Below are positions 27,324 to 36,644 of a stretch of DNA of 64,000 nucleotides, piece after piece. The position numbers and the translations under genes are program-made. Every line of letters begins with the position of its first letter. Within the stretch, counting starts at the first letter, position 1. The DNA is from JAFAHS01 sp046728175 (GTDB lineage: Bacteria; Desulfobacterota; Binatia; Binatales; Binataceae). The stretch lies in contig JBKPEA010000003.1 of the NCBI GenBank assembly GCA_046728175.1, forward strand, positions 1-64,000, given 5' to 3'. Under the pieces are notes generated by a model, which saw only the letters and a list, made by a program, of their open reading frames with translations, ran no database searches and had not been told where the DNA came from.

Positions 27324-29390
27324 GTGGCGAACTCACAGATCGATCAGTTGTGCATCAATACGATCCGCACTCTGTCCATCGATGCGGTCCAGCAGGCCAA
27401 CTCCGGTCATCCGGGAACCCCGATGGGAATGGCGCCCTTGGTCTATTGCCTTTGGCAGCGTTTCCTGCGGTTCGATCCGAAGGATCCGATCTGGCCTAAC
27501 CGGGACAGATTTGTGCTATCTGCCGGGCATGCGTCGATGCTGCTCTACTCGATGCTGCATCTGGCGGGAGTGGTCGCGGTCGACCCGCAATACGAGATAG
27601 TAGGCAGACCGACCGTCTCGCTCGATGACATCAAACATTTTCGCCAGCTCGACAGCCGTTGCCCTGGTCATCCGGAGTATCACTGGACTTCCGGCATCGA
27701 GACGACCACCGGGCCCCTGGGGCAGGGCGTCGCGACCAGCGTCGGGATGGCGATCGCCGGGCTCTGGCAAGCGAATCATTTCAACCGCCCCGATTTCGAG
27801 ATGTTCAACTACAACGTCTACTCGCTATGCGGCGATGGTTGCATGATGGAGGGCGTCTCGAATGAGGCCGCGTCGCTGGCCGGCCATTTAAAGCTTCCCA
27901 ACCTGTGCTGGATCTACGACAACAACCACGTAACCATCGAAGGCCACACCGATCTCGCCTTCAGCGACGATGTTGCGACACGCTTCATCGGCTACGGATG
28001 GAACGTCACGCGCGTCGGCGACGCGAACGACCTCGAAATGCTCGAACGCGCGCTCCGCGTATTTCTGGACACCAACGACCGCCCGACCCTGATCATCGTC
28101 GACAGCCATATCGGATACGGGTCACCGCACAAGCAGGATACGAGCGCCGCCCACGGAGAGCCGCTCGGAGAAGAGGAAATCAAGCTGGTCAAGCGCAACT
28201 ACGGATGGCCGGAGGATGCGAAATTCCTGGTGCCGGACGGAGTACGCCAGAACTTTGATGCGAACGTTGGCAAGCGCGGTCATCAGTGCAGCTCCGAGTG
28301 GAAGGGCAAGCTTGCGCAGTACGCAACCAAGTTCCCCGACCTGGCCGAGCATATTCATCGGATGCAGCGGCGCGAGCTGCCCGATGGATGGGACAAGGAA
28401 ATTCCGAGTTTTCCCCCGGACTCGAAGGGGATCGCGAGCCGCGACTCCTCGGGCACGGTCCTCAACGCAATCGCGAAGAATGTGCCTTGGGTGATGGGTG
28501 GCGCCGCCGACCTCTCGCCCTCCACCAAAACGCGGCTTACCTTCGCGGGGGTCGGCGATTTCAATGCCACCAACCGTAGCGGTCGAAATTTTCATTTCGG
28601 AATCCGCGAGCACGCGATGGGCGCGGTACTCAACGGGATGGCGCTGAGCAAGATCCGTCCCTTCGGTAGCGGCTTTCTGATCTTCAGCGACTATTGCAAG
28701 CCCGCAATTCGCCTCGCCGCGATAATGGAAGTGCCAGTCATCTATGTGTTCACGCACGATTCGATTGGGGTCGGCGAAGACGGCCCGACCCATCAACCGA
28801 TCGAACAGATCATAGGACTGCGCGCGATCCCGAACCTGATCGTGCTGCGGCCCTGCGATGCAAACGAGGTGGCTGAGGCATGGCGGGTGGTCATGCAATT
28901 GCAACACGAGCCCGCTTGCCTGATCTTGAGCCGCCAGGCACTGCCGACGCTCGATCGGACGAAATATGCGCCCGCCAGCGGTGTGGCCAAAGGCGCTTAC
29001 GTCCTGGCTGACGCTGCCGGCGGCAAGCCCGAGGTGATCCTGCTGTCAACCGGAAGTGAAGTTTCACTCTGCGTCGAGGCATTCGAGAAGCTCAAGGTGG
29101 ACGGAGTTCGCGCCCGGGTGGTGAGTATGCCGTCGTGGGAGCTCTTCGAACGGCAGCCGGAAACCTATCGCTCGCAGGTGCTGCCACCCGAGGTGCGGGC
29201 GCGGGTGTCGGTCGAGCAGGCATCGCTCGTAGGATGGTCCTATTATATTGGCGCGGGTGCACATGGAATCGGAATGCACACCTTCGGTGCGTCCGCGCCG
29301 TTAAAGGCGTTGCTGAAAAAATTCGGCTTCACTCCCGAGAAGGTCGTAGAAGCCGCCAAGGAAGCCATCGCCAGGAACGGGAGGATTTGA
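27324..29390 (+). CDS. tkt: transketolase
   Basis: A 688-residue transketolase, the thiamine-diphosphate enzyme that moves two-carbon units between sugar phosphates. Family marks are ANSGHPGTPMGMAP near residue 24, the TPP motif GDGCMMEG...YDNN near 170-200 and FGIREHAMGAVLNGMAL near 428. I start at GTG 27324, because GAGGTG lies six bases before it, although a second GTG nine bases earlier is in frame. It heads a cluster with gnd, zwf and glk, so it serves the pentose phosphate pathway. Confidence 0.94.
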   Translation: MANSQIDQLCINTIRTLSIDAVQQANSGHPGTPMGMAPLVYCLWQRFLRFDPKDPIWPNRDRFVLSAGHASMLLYSMLHLAGVVAVDPQYEIVGRPTVSLDDIKHFRQLDSRCPGHPEYHWTSGIETTTGPLGQGVATSVGMAIAGLWQANHFNRPDFEMFNYNVYSLCGDGCMMEGVSNEAASLAGHLKLPNLCWIYDNNHVTIEGHTDLAFSDDVATRFIGYGWNVTRVGDANDLEMLERALRVFLDTNDRPTLIIVDSHIGYGSPHKQDTSAAHGEPLGEEEIKLVKRNYGWPEDAKFLVPDGVRQNFDANVGKRGHQCSSEWKGKLAQYATKFPDLAEHIHRMQRRELPDGWDKEIPSFPPDSKGIASRDSSGTVLNAIAKNVPWVMGGAADLSPSTKTRLTFAGVGDFNATNRSGRNFHFGIREHAMGAVLNGMALSKIRPFGSGFLIFSDYCKPAIRLAAIMEVPVIYVFTHDSIGVGEDGPTHQPIEQIIGLRAIPNLIVLRPCDANEVAEAWRVVMQLQHEPACLILSRQALPTLDRTKYAPASGVAKGAYVLADAAGGKPEVILLSTGSEVSLCVEAFEKLKVDGVRARVVSMPSWELFERQPETYRSQVLPPEVRARVSVEQASLVGWSYYIGAGAHGIGMHTFGASAPLKALLKKFGFTPEKVVEAAKEAIARNGRI

Positions 29391-29451
29391 GAAGCCTCCA
29401 ACGCGACGGCAGTCGAACACTAACTCCTGGAGCGGTTAAGGAGAGACACCA

Positions 29452-30468
29452 ATGCAGATGGGCATGATTGGCCTCGGCCGAATGGGCGCGAACATGGTAC
29501 GACGGCTGCTCAAGGGCGGTCACGAATGCATCGCGTTCGACATGAACAAGAGCGTAGTTGCGGAATTGGTCAAGGAGGGTGCGGTCGGCGCCGCATCACT
29601 CGATGAGTTGACCAGTAAGCTCAAAAAGCCGCGCGTCACATGGATGATGGTTCCGGCCGGGGTGGTGGAAGAGACCTTGGCGGACCTGAACAAACGCTTT
29701 GAGAAAGACGACATCATCGTCGATGGCGGCAACTCCTACTACATCGACGACCTGCGCCGCGCGAAGATGCTGCGGACCAAGGGCATTCACTATGTCGATT
29801 CCGGCACCAGCGGTGGAGTGTGGGGACTCGAACGCGGTTATTGCCAGATGATCGGTGGCGAGCCCGACGTGGTGAAGCATCTCGATCCGCTGTTCAGCAC
29901 ACTGGCACCGCCGTTCGACTCGGCACCGCGCACGCCGGGCCGCGAAAAGTCGAAGCCGACCACCGCGGAACACGGCTACCTGCATTGCGGCGGCAATGGC
30001 GCGGGCCATTTCGTAAAGATGGTCCACAACGGAATCGAATATGGCATCATGGCTGCATACGCGGAGGGGCTGAACGTCCTCCATCACGCCAACGTCGGCA
30101 AGCTTAAGCAGGCGGCTGACGCGGAAACGACCCCGCTGCGCGACCCCGAGCACTATCAATACGATCTCAACCTGACCGAGATTGCCGAAGTATGGCGGCG
30201 CGGAAGCGTGATCGCATCGTGGTTACTCGACCTTACGGCGCAGGCGTTGCTTGATGATCCCAAGCTTGAGAAGTTTGCCGGACGGGTTTCAGATTCGGGC
30301 GAAGGGCGCTGGACGGTGGATGCCGCAATCGATGAGGGCGTGCCGGCCTACGTTCTGAGCGCGGCGTTGTATGAGCGCTTCAGCTCGCGCGGCGCAGCTG
30401 ACTTTGCGGACAAGCTGCTCTCGGCGATGCGCTATGAATTCGGCGGGCATTTGGAGAAGTCGAAGTAG
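29452..30468 (+). CDS. gnd: 6-phosphogluconate dehydrogenase, short form
   Basis: A 338-residue 6-phosphogluconate dehydrogenase that makes ribulose 5-phosphate, CO2 and NAD(P)H. The Rossmann start is MGMIGLGRMGANMVRRL, the substrate segment is SGTSGGVWGLERGY, and GHFVKMVHNGIEYG carries the catalytic Lys and His. At 338 residues it is of the short (GntZ/GndA, type II) branch instead of the 470-residue form; those often use NAD. An AAGGAGAG site precedes the ATG. It follows transketolase by 61 bases and precedes zwf by 175. Confidence 0.92.
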   Translation: MQMGMIGLGRMGANMVRRLLKGGHECIAFDMNKSVVAELVKEGAVGAASLDELTSKLKKPRVTWMMVPAGVVEETLADLNKRFEKDDIIVDGGNSYYIDDLRRAKMLRTKGIHYVDSGTSGGVWGLERGYCQMIGGEPDVVKHLDPLFSTLAPPFDSAPRTPGREKSKPTTAEHGYLHCGGNGAGHFVKMVHNGIEYGIMAAYAEGLNVLHHANVGKLKQAADAETTPLRDPEHYQYDLNLTEIAEVWRRGSVIASWLLDLTAQALLDDPKLEKFAGRVSDSGEGRWTVDAAIDEGVPAYVLSAALYERFSSRGAADFADKLLSAMRYEFGGHLEKSK

Positions 30469-30528
30469 GTAGTGGCCGCTGCTCTGGCCAACCAGGTACA
30501 TCGACCTGACCTCTTACCGAAACGGGCA

Positions 30529-30577
30529 AGAGGCCGGGGAGCTTTGGATTCCTACGCTTCCGGTTCGCCTCTCTTTT
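30529..30577 (+). terminator. possible hairpin terminator after gnd
   Basis: AGAGGC (30529-30534) can pair with GCCTCT (30567-30572), with inner CGG/CCG pairing, and CTTTTG follows. A competing small hairpin (30510-30533) overlaps it. The stem is modest, so this may only pause transcription ahead of zwf. Confidence 0.35.
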
Positions 30578-30643
30578 GACGGAAGACAGCAGCGGTCAGT
30601 TGATTGCAAAGAACCGTGATGCAACGGGAATAGGGAAAGACGC

Positions 30644-32179
30644 ATGGCGATTGCACACGAGAGTCCCCTCACTACAGCTGCCAAAGCGCGCGCCGGTGAC
30701 CCGTGCGTCGTGGTGATTTTCGGAGCAGCGGGCGATCTTACCAAGCGCAAGTTGGTTCCCGCGCTCTACAACCTGCTGATGCAAAAGCTGCTACCCGACC
30801 GGTTTGCGGTGGTTGGAGTGACTTCCGCCGAATATTCGGATGCTCAATTTCGCGAAAAGCTCTCAACCGATATCCGCGAATTCGCCACCACCAAGGTGGA
30901 CGACCAGCTGTGGAGCTGGTTTGACGAACGCGTGCACTACGTGGCCGGCGATTTTAACGACGCGAATCTATACCAGAAGCTGAAAGCGTCGCTGGCGGCG
31001 GTTGACAAGGAGCAACACACGTCCGGAAACTTCCTCTTCTATCTCGCGACCGCGCCGCAGTTTTTCGGCGAGATAATCGGCCAGCTTGGTCGCGCCGGGC
31101 TTACCACCGAGGCAAACGGCCAGTGGCGCCGCGTGATTATCGAAAAACCGTTCGGCCGCGACCTCGATTCGGCGCGCGCACTCAACAAGGAAATCAAGAA
31201 GACCCTGGATGAGGGCCAGATCTACCGCATTGATCATTACCTCGGCAAAGAGACCGTGCAGAACATGCTGGTGTTCCGGTTTGGCAACGGAATCTTTGAG
31301 CCGGTGTGGAACCGCCGCTATATCGACCACGTGCAGATAACCGCCGCCGAGACGGTCGGGGTCGAGCTGCGCGGCGGCTACTATGATCAATCGGGGGCGC
31401 TGCGCGACATGGTGCCCAACCACACGCTGCAGCTGGTCGCGATGACCGCGATGGAACCGCCGATTTCGTTCGACTCCGAAGCGGTCCGGGATGAGAAAGC
31501 CAAGGTCTTGCACGCGATCCAGACCCTCTCGCCGGAAGCGGTTCTAACTCACGCGGTGCGCGGTCAATACGGTCCTGGAACGACGGACGGCAAGCGCGAG
31601 CCCGGCTACCGCACGGAAGCGCAGGTCAATCCGCAATCCTCGACCGAGACTTTCGTGGCGGTGCAGCTGGCGATCGATAATTGGCGATGGGCGGGGGTGC
31701 CGTTTTATGTCCGGACCGGCAAGCGGCTGGCGAGGCGGGTTACCGAAATTGCGATTCAGTTCAAGCGCGCGCCCAAGCTGCTGTTCCAGGAGGCCGGCAT
31801 AGACGAGATGTCCGCCAACATGGTGGTGATGCATATCCAGCCGGACGAGGGAATCTCGCTACGCTTCAGCGCCAAAGTTCCGGGGCCGACCGTGACGCTG
31901 GGCGCGGTCAACATGAACTTCGAATATTCGCAGTACTTCGGCGCGGCACCGGCCACCGGATACGAGACACTGCTGCTCGACTGCATGATCGGCGATCCGA
32001 CGCTGTTTCAGCGCGACGACATGGTCGAAGCGGGATGGAGGGTGGTGGAACCAATCCTCGATGTATGGAAAGCACTGCCGCCGCGGGATTTCCCGAATTA
32101 CGCGTCGGGCACCTGGGGTCCGTCCGAATCGGATCATCTGTTGGAACGCGAAGGCCGTCACTGGCGCGTCATTGGCTAA
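30644..32179 (+). CDS. zwf: glucose-6-phosphate 1-dehydrogenase
   Basis: A 511-residue glucose-6-phosphate dehydrogenase, first step of the oxidative pentose phosphate pathway. The NAD(P) loop reads VVIFGAAGDLTKRKLVPALYN near residue 22, EKPFGRDLDSA near 167 and RIDHYLGKETVQN near 195, the last with the catalytic His-Tyr-Leu-Gly-Lys block. Size fits the family (490-510). Its stop overlaps the glucokinase start as TAATG, so the two are made together. I saw no 6-phosphogluconolactonase gene nearby. Confidence 0.95.
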   Translation: MAIAHESPLTTAAKARAGDPCVVVIFGAAGDLTKRKLVPALYNLLMQKLLPDRFAVVGVTSAEYSDAQFREKLSTDIREFATTKVDDQLWSWFDERVHYVAGDFNDANLYQKLKASLAAVDKEQHTSGNFLFYLATAPQFFGEIIGQLGRAGLTTEANGQWRRVIIEKPFGRDLDSARALNKEIKKTLDEGQIYRIDHYLGKETVQNMLVFRFGNGIFEPVWNRRYIDHVQITAAETVGVELRGGYYDQSGALRDMVPNHTLQLVAMTAMEPPISFDSEAVRDEKAKVLHAIQTLSPEAVLTHAVRGQYGPGTTDGKREPGYRTEAQVNPQSSTETFVAVQLAIDNWRWAGVPFYVRTGKRLARRVTEIAIQFKRAPKLLFQEAGIDEMSANMVVMHIQPDEGISLRFSAKVPGPTVTLGAVNMNFEYSQYFGAAPATGYETLLLDCMIGDPTLFQRDDMVEAGWRVVEPILDVWKALPPRDFPNYASGTWGPSESDHLLEREGRHWRVIG

Positions 32180-33165
32180 TGATCCTCGCGGGTGATATCG
32201 GCGGGACTCACGCACGAATCGCCACTTTCAACCTCGACGGCGGGCGGGTCAGGCTCGTCAGCGAACAAATCTATCCCTCGCACGAGCATCAGAATCTCGA
32301 AAGTGCGCTCCGCGCGTTCCTGACCACTCATCACGTAACGGCGACCACGGCGTGTTTCGGCGTTGCGGGACCGGTGCGCAAGGGAATTGCGGTTCTGCCC
32401 AATCTCGGATGGACCGTGGATGCATCGTCGCTTGCGCACGAGATCGGAATCGAACGCGCCGGCGTCATCAACGATCTCGAAGCCAACGCCTACGGTATCG
32501 CTGCGCTCGATGCTTCCGACTTAAGCGTCATCAACCGTGGTGCTGCGGATACAACCGGCAATGCGGCCGTTATCTCCGCTGGAACCGGCCTAGGCGAGGC
32601 GGGCCTCTACTGGGACGGAAAAATCCTGCGGCCCTTTGCGTGCGAGGGCGGTCACGCCGATTTCGCGCCGACCGACCCGCTCCAGACCGAAATGCTCGGG
32701 TGGTTGCAGAAACAGTACACGCATGTGAGCTGGGAACGTGTGCTCTCGGGCAACGGACTTTTCAATGTCTATCGCTTCCTGCGCGACACGGGGCGGGGCG
32801 AGGAACCGGCCTGGCTGACGGAAGAACTGAAGCATGACGACCCGCCCCCGGTCATCACCAGAGCGGCGCTAGAAAAAAGGTCGCCGCTATGCGAAATGGC
32901 GCTCGATCTGAATATCGTCCTGTTGGGCGCCGAGGCCGCGAACCTCGCGCTCAAGATCATGGCCACCGGAGGTGTTTACCTGGGCGGCGGGATTGCTCCG
33001 CGCATTCTCAGCAAGCTTAAAGAACCAGCCTTCATGGGCGCATTCACCAACAAAGGACGGATGAGCAATATGTTAAGCGCGATACCCGTCAAGGTCATCC
33101 TCAACGACAGCGCCGCCTTGTTGGGCGCGGCCCGCTGCGCCGCACTAACGGCCGGATTGCTCTGA
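32179..33165 (+). CDS. glk: glucokinase
   Basis: A 328-residue glucokinase of the E. coli Glk type, which phosphorylates glucose with ATP. It begins MILAGDIGGTHARIA (phosphate-1 motif), has FGVAGPV, the glucose-binding INDLEANAYGI, the adenosine-side SAGTGLGEAGLY and CEGGHADFAPTD. The ATG at 32179 lies in the zwf stop; longer in-frame reading would begin inside zwf and is not supported. With zwf it turns glucose into 6-phosphogluconolactone, so the operon feeds NADPH production. Confidence 0.93.
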   Translation: MILAGDIGGTHARIATFNLDGGRVRLVSEQIYPSHEHQNLESALRAFLTTHHVTATTACFGVAGPVRKGIAVLPNLGWTVDASSLAHEIGIERAGVINDLEANAYGIAALDASDLSVINRGAADTTGNAAVISAGTGLGEAGLYWDGKILRPFACEGGHADFAPTDPLQTEMLGWLQKQYTHVSWERVLSGNGLFNVYRFLRDTGRGEEPAWLTEELKHDDPPPVITRAALEKRSPLCEMALDLNIVLLGAEAANLALKIMATGGVYLGGGIAPRILSKLKEPAFMGAFTNKGRMSNMLSAIPVKVILNDSAALLGAARCAALTAGLL

Positions 33166-33172
33166 TTCTCTC

Positions 33173-33188
33173 CCCGCCCTGGGGCGGG
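33173..33188. other. GC-rich hairpin between converging genes
   Basis: CCCGCC and GGCGGG flank the loop CTGG just after the glk stop. It can fold from both strands but has no T run next to it, so a terminator role is only possible. Confidence 0.3.
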
Positions 33189-33318
33189 TCCGGGCGGCTG
33201 GAAAAAAGGACCGACCAGCCGCGTCCCTCCGAGCACTTCGACGATTGGTTTGTCCGAGCAGCGTCTACGTTGGTCCTCGGGTAGAACAGGTGGCCAAATC
33301 GGGCTCGGATCTCCGCGG

Positions 33319-35100
33319 TTAGGCCGCGCCATCCAGATGGGCGCGGATAGCAGCGGGTGGCACTCTGCCGGCACTCAAGCGCAGAGCGGCGCTGATACGC
33401 AGGAGGTGGAACACGAAAACTGCCAGCGCGAAGCCCGCGGCGACCACGCTGAGCGACGCGAGTGCTCCTGGGTCGGTTCCGGGGGCGCGGGCGCACGAGA
33501 TGGCGTAGATCGCAGCTAACACCGACAACGCGATCGCGCTGGCGGCGGACACCAGCACGTCGCGTAGTGAAGAAAGTCCACGCTTATTCAGATGGCGGCG
33601 TAATTCGCCAGCAGAAAAGTTATCCAGGAACCATCCGGTTGCTTCGTCCACCGGACCCGCTTGTGGAGGAGGTACGGTCCGCGCGGTGAGTGGATCGATC
33701 GCATCGAGACCCTGTGCATGCCGATCGACACCCTCGAGTATCGCGCGATGGACCTTCTCCGTGATGGGAAATCGCCACGCAATCATAAACGACAGCACCG
33801 CGCACAAGGCCGGCAACAACGCGAACATCCCCTTGATTGCAAGTATCACTTCCGACGACTGCACCGCGTTGGGCACGTAACCGAGTTCTCCCAGAATCGC
33901 GATGGGGACGACCGCGCTGGGAATCGCGACAAACTTCGGGAGGATGCTCCAGAACGCGGTGTACTGCGCCTCGCGTCGTTTGCCGGTATACAACTCGTCG
34001 TAGTCGATCACATCGGCCTGCATCGAGGGCCCCAGAAACAAGCCCGCGCCGAATGCGGCACCTGCCCAGGAAATCAGGACCATCAAGGCGGTCGTGTCGC
34101 CTTTGCCGAGAAAGAACATGGCCCCCCCGCCGGTCACGTTCATCGCGAAGCTGGCGAGCCACGCGGGAAGCTTGCCCCAGCGCCGGGCCGCGGCGACCCA
34201 CAACGGCAGGCACAGGAAGCCGACGCCGAAGTAGCCAAGCAACTCAAACGAAAGCCACAACCCGGGGTCTTTCGGCTGCAGCACGTAGGCGTTGAAGAAG
34301 GGCAGCAGGGTCGCCGGAATCGCCCCGGTGATCGACGACACGACGTAGCTGGCGAGCAGGATGATGAACGGGCGGTTGCGCAGCGCGCGTCTTACTCCGG
34401 GTACAAATGGATTGGATTCGCGCACCGAAAAGTCGGGACGCTCGCGGACCTGCCACGCCAACAGCCAGTATAAGACGGTGAGAATGATCGCGAAGGTGAC
34501 TCCCAGCACACGAAAGACATGCCGTTCGTCCCAGCCAAACGCTTTCATCATCACGCCTGGGGCGGCAGCCGCGACGATGGTGCCCAAAATGGTAAACGAC
34601 TCGCGGACGCCGAACAGGCTAGAGCGTTCGTGGTAGTCGAGAGTGAGTTCGGGACCGAGCGCGTAGTGCGGCAGGTTGTAGATCGTATGAAATATGAAAT
34701 ACAGCGTGAAGGTGACGCCGAACCAGATCGCCGCCTGGTCGACGGTCAGGTGCTGCGGCGGACTCAGCATCTTCCAGAATGCAAAGCCGCAAAGCGGCGC
34801 CCCCAGGATGAGATACGGACGGCGGCGGCCGAGACGGGTGCGGGTCCGATCGGAAATCCAGCCGACGATCGGATCGCTGATGGCATCGAGCGAGCGCGCC
34901 CCAGCGATCGCGATAGCCAGGAAGCCGAGCGGCACCAGGACCACATCGGCATAGAACTTGGGCATGTTGACGAGAATCGGAATGATGAGCGCGGCGCCGG
35001 CGAAGTTGGGGGCACCGTAGAGAAGCTTGATTTTCCAGGAAAGGCGTTCGGAATTGACTCGCGGCGCTTGAACGTCCACCGCGGTTTTCTGGATAGCCAT
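33319..35100 (-). CDS. GPH-family sugar:cation symporter (MFS)
   Basis: A 593-residue membrane protein with about 12 hydrophobic helices, of the glycoside-pentoside-hexuronide:cation symporter family. It carries ARSLDAISDPIVGWISDRTR near residue 68, followed by RLGRRRPYLILGAPL, and DYDELYTGKRREAQYTAFWS near 370, the latter well kept in GPH transporters. The last ~120 residues are extra: a soluble stretch with two more hydrophobic helices at the end. GPH members carry sugars with sodium or protons. It is read toward glk, and the sugar genes upstream would fit a glucoside or hexose substrate, but this is inferred. Confidence 0.82.
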   Translation of the reverse strand: MAIQKTAVDVQAPRVNSERLSWKIKLLYGAPNFAGAALIIPILVNMPKFYADVVLVPLGFLAIAIAGARSLDAISDPIVGWISDRTRTRLGRRRPYLILGAPLCGFAFWKMLSPPQHLTVDQAAIWFGVTFTLYFIFHTIYNLPHYALGPELTLDYHERSSLFGVRESFTILGTIVAAAAPGVMMKAFGWDERHVFRVLGVTFAIILTVLYWLLAWQVRERPDFSVRESNPFVPGVRRALRNRPFIILLASYVVSSITGAIPATLLPFFNAYVLQPKDPGLWLSFELLGYFGVGFLCLPLWVAAARRWGKLPAWLASFAMNVTGGGAMFFLGKGDTTALMVLISWAGAAFGAGLFLGPSMQADVIDYDELYTGKRREAQYTAFWSILPKFVAIPSAVVPIAILGELGYVPNAVQSSEVILAIKGMFALLPALCAVLSFMIAWRFPITEKVHRAILEGVDRHAQGLDAIDPLTARTVPPPQAGPVDEATGWFLDNFSAGELRRHLNKRGLSSLRDVLVSAASAIALSVLAAIYAISCARAPGTDPGALASLSVVAAGFALAVFVFHLLRISAALRLSAGRVPPAAIRAHLDGAA

Positions 35101-35117
35101 GTTGTGCTGACAGCAGT

Positions 35118-35141
35118 GCGGGAGGCTTACCCGCCTCCCGC
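35118..35141. repeat. 9-bp inverted repeat upstream of the symporter
   Basis: GCGGGAGGC (35118-35126) and GCCTCCCGC (35133-35141) flank TTACCC, 17 bases before the start of the symporter on the minus strand. It has no T run, so an operator or leader hairpin is as likely as a terminator. Confidence 0.4.
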
Positions 35142-35150
35142 GGGATTAAA

Positions 35151-35240
35151 TTAACCACAAAGACCCCCCGGCACCAAGAAAGGAAAACCCAACGCGGGTC
35201 CTATCCTCCCTGAGGTCTTTGTGCCTTGCCGTTACTTTTA
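35151..35240. repeat. repeat-like element with CACAAAGACC inverted ends
   Basis: CACAAAGACC (35156-35165) is mirrored by GGTCTTTGTG (35214-35223), with GGCACCAAGAAAGG inside the left half. The pattern 'TTAACCACAAAGAC...GGCACCAAGAA...TTTGTG' recalls short palindromic intergenic elements found widely in bacteria. A weaker likeness, CACAAAGAGTACAAGGGCACGAAG, occurs at 58538-58561. It sits between the amidase and symporter genes. Confidence 0.45.
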
Positions 35241-36641
35241 TTGATCGAAGAGCGGCGGGCGCCTGTGCTTCCAGGGGCACGCGGTCTCGTAAGCCGCCGC
35301 GAGCGAAAGAAGCTCGAACTCGCCATGCTGCCGACCGACGATCTGTAGTCCTATCGGAAGACCGGCGCTCGAGACGCCTGCCGGCACCGTGATCGCGGGC
35401 TGGCCGGTCGCGTTGAACGGGTACTCGAATGCGATCCAGGTCCAGAGCTCGTCCAGGTAGCGATCGGGCCGCGACGGAAAGGTGCCGTTGCGCATTGCCG
35501 GCCTCGTCATGGTCGGAGTCAGCAGCGCATCGTAGGGGTCGAGCCACTCCACGATGGTTCGCGCGGTGTTGTGCATCACCGCCACGAGGTTGACGTATTC
35601 GGCGGCCGTGAGCCTGTGACCCTCGCGGAACATCTCGCGAACCACCGGATCGACCCACTCCATGTTGGTGATGGGAATGGCGGCGATTCCCACGCAGATG
35701 AGCGAGCGCGCGCAATCGAGCAGCAGCGCGCCGGGATCCAGATCTATGGTTTCGACACCGTGTCCCATCTCGCGCAGCGCCGTGCATGCGGACTCAAACG
35801 CCAGAGCGACGTCGGCGTCGACCGGACCGAGCCTGGTTTCGGCGATTGCGGCCAACCTGAGTTTGCGGGGCACGAACCCGACCGCCTCGACAAATGGGCG
35901 CTCGGGAGGCGGCGCCCAGTACGGATCCCCGACCACCGGGCCCGCCAGCACATCGAGCATGAGCGCGGCATCGCGCACGGTTCGGGCGATCGGTCCGCGG
36001 GTAGCAAACCCACCCCACGCTTCTCCGCGAAACGGCGCATAGCTGAGGCGGCCGCGCGAAGGTTTGAGGCCTACCACGCCGCAGTTGGAGGAGGGCCCCC
36101 GAATCGATCCTCCCCCGTCGCTGCCTTCGGCGAGCGGTCCCAGCCCCGCGGCCACCTGTGCGGCGGCACCGCCACTGGAACCGCCGGCATTATGGTCGAG
36201 ATTCCATGGATTGTGTGCGGTGGGACACAATCCGCCCTCGGTGGTCGGGCGCCCGCCGAACTCAGGCGTGCTGGTCTTGCCCAGCAGGATGCCGCCGGCT
36301 TCGCGCAACTTGACCGCGATTACAGCATCGTCCGCCGGTTGTGCGGTCGCGTAGTTACGCGAGCCGCTGGTGGTGATGATGTCCTTGGTCGGCGTGAGAT
36401 CCTTGAGCGAGTAGGCGATGCCATACAGCGGCATCGAGCCCGCCCTGGCGCGGTCAGCTTCGATGCGCTGCGCATCGGCCAGGGCGCGCTCCGCGGCGAC
36501 CGTCATATAGGCGCCCAGCGTCGGGTTGTGGCGCGCGATGCGGGCGAGGAAAAACTCAGCAACTTCCCCAGGGCGTAGATCGCCGTGGCGCACCATCTCG
36601 CGCAGTTCCCACGCCTCGATGAATGGATCGAAAGCGGCCAT
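35238..36641 (-). CDS. amidase (amidase-signature family)
   Basis: A 467-residue amidase-signature hydrolase. The Ser-cisSer-Lys triad is visible: Lys in IAYSLKDLTPT near residue 79 and the Ser pair in DHNAGGSSGGAAAQVAAG and GSDGGGSIRGPSS (about 150-182). It should split an amide bond in the cytoplasm; the family's substrates range from simple amides to amino-acid amides, so the substrate cannot be named. The SDR gene lies only three bases upstream of its start, so the two are one operon. Confidence 0.9.
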   Translation of the reverse strand: MAAFDPFIEAWELREMVRHGDLRPGEVAEFFLARIARHNPTLGAYMTVAAERALADAQRIEADRARAGSMPLYGIAYSLKDLTPTKDIITTSGSRNYATAQPADDAVIAVKLREAGGILLGKTSTPEFGGRPTTEGGLCPTAHNPWNLDHNAGGSSGGAAAQVAAGLGPLAEGSDGGGSIRGPSSNCGVVGLKPSRGRLSYAPFRGEAWGGFATRGPIARTVRDAALMLDVLAGPVVGDPYWAPPPERPFVEAVGFVPRKLRLAAIAETRLGPVDADVALAFESACTALREMGHGVETIDLDPGALLLDCARSLICVGIAAIPITNMEWVDPVVREMFREGHRLTAAEYVNLVAVMHNTARTIVEWLDPYDALLTPTMTRPAMRNGTFPSRPDRYLDELWTWIAFEYPFNATGQPAITVPAGVSSAGLPIGLQIVGRQHGEFELLSLAAAYETACPWKHRRPPLFDQ

Positions 36642-36644
36642 CGA

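Noticed and set aside
33173..33188. Rho-independent terminator for glk
   Set aside because: A hairpin is present but there is no T run after it on either strand.
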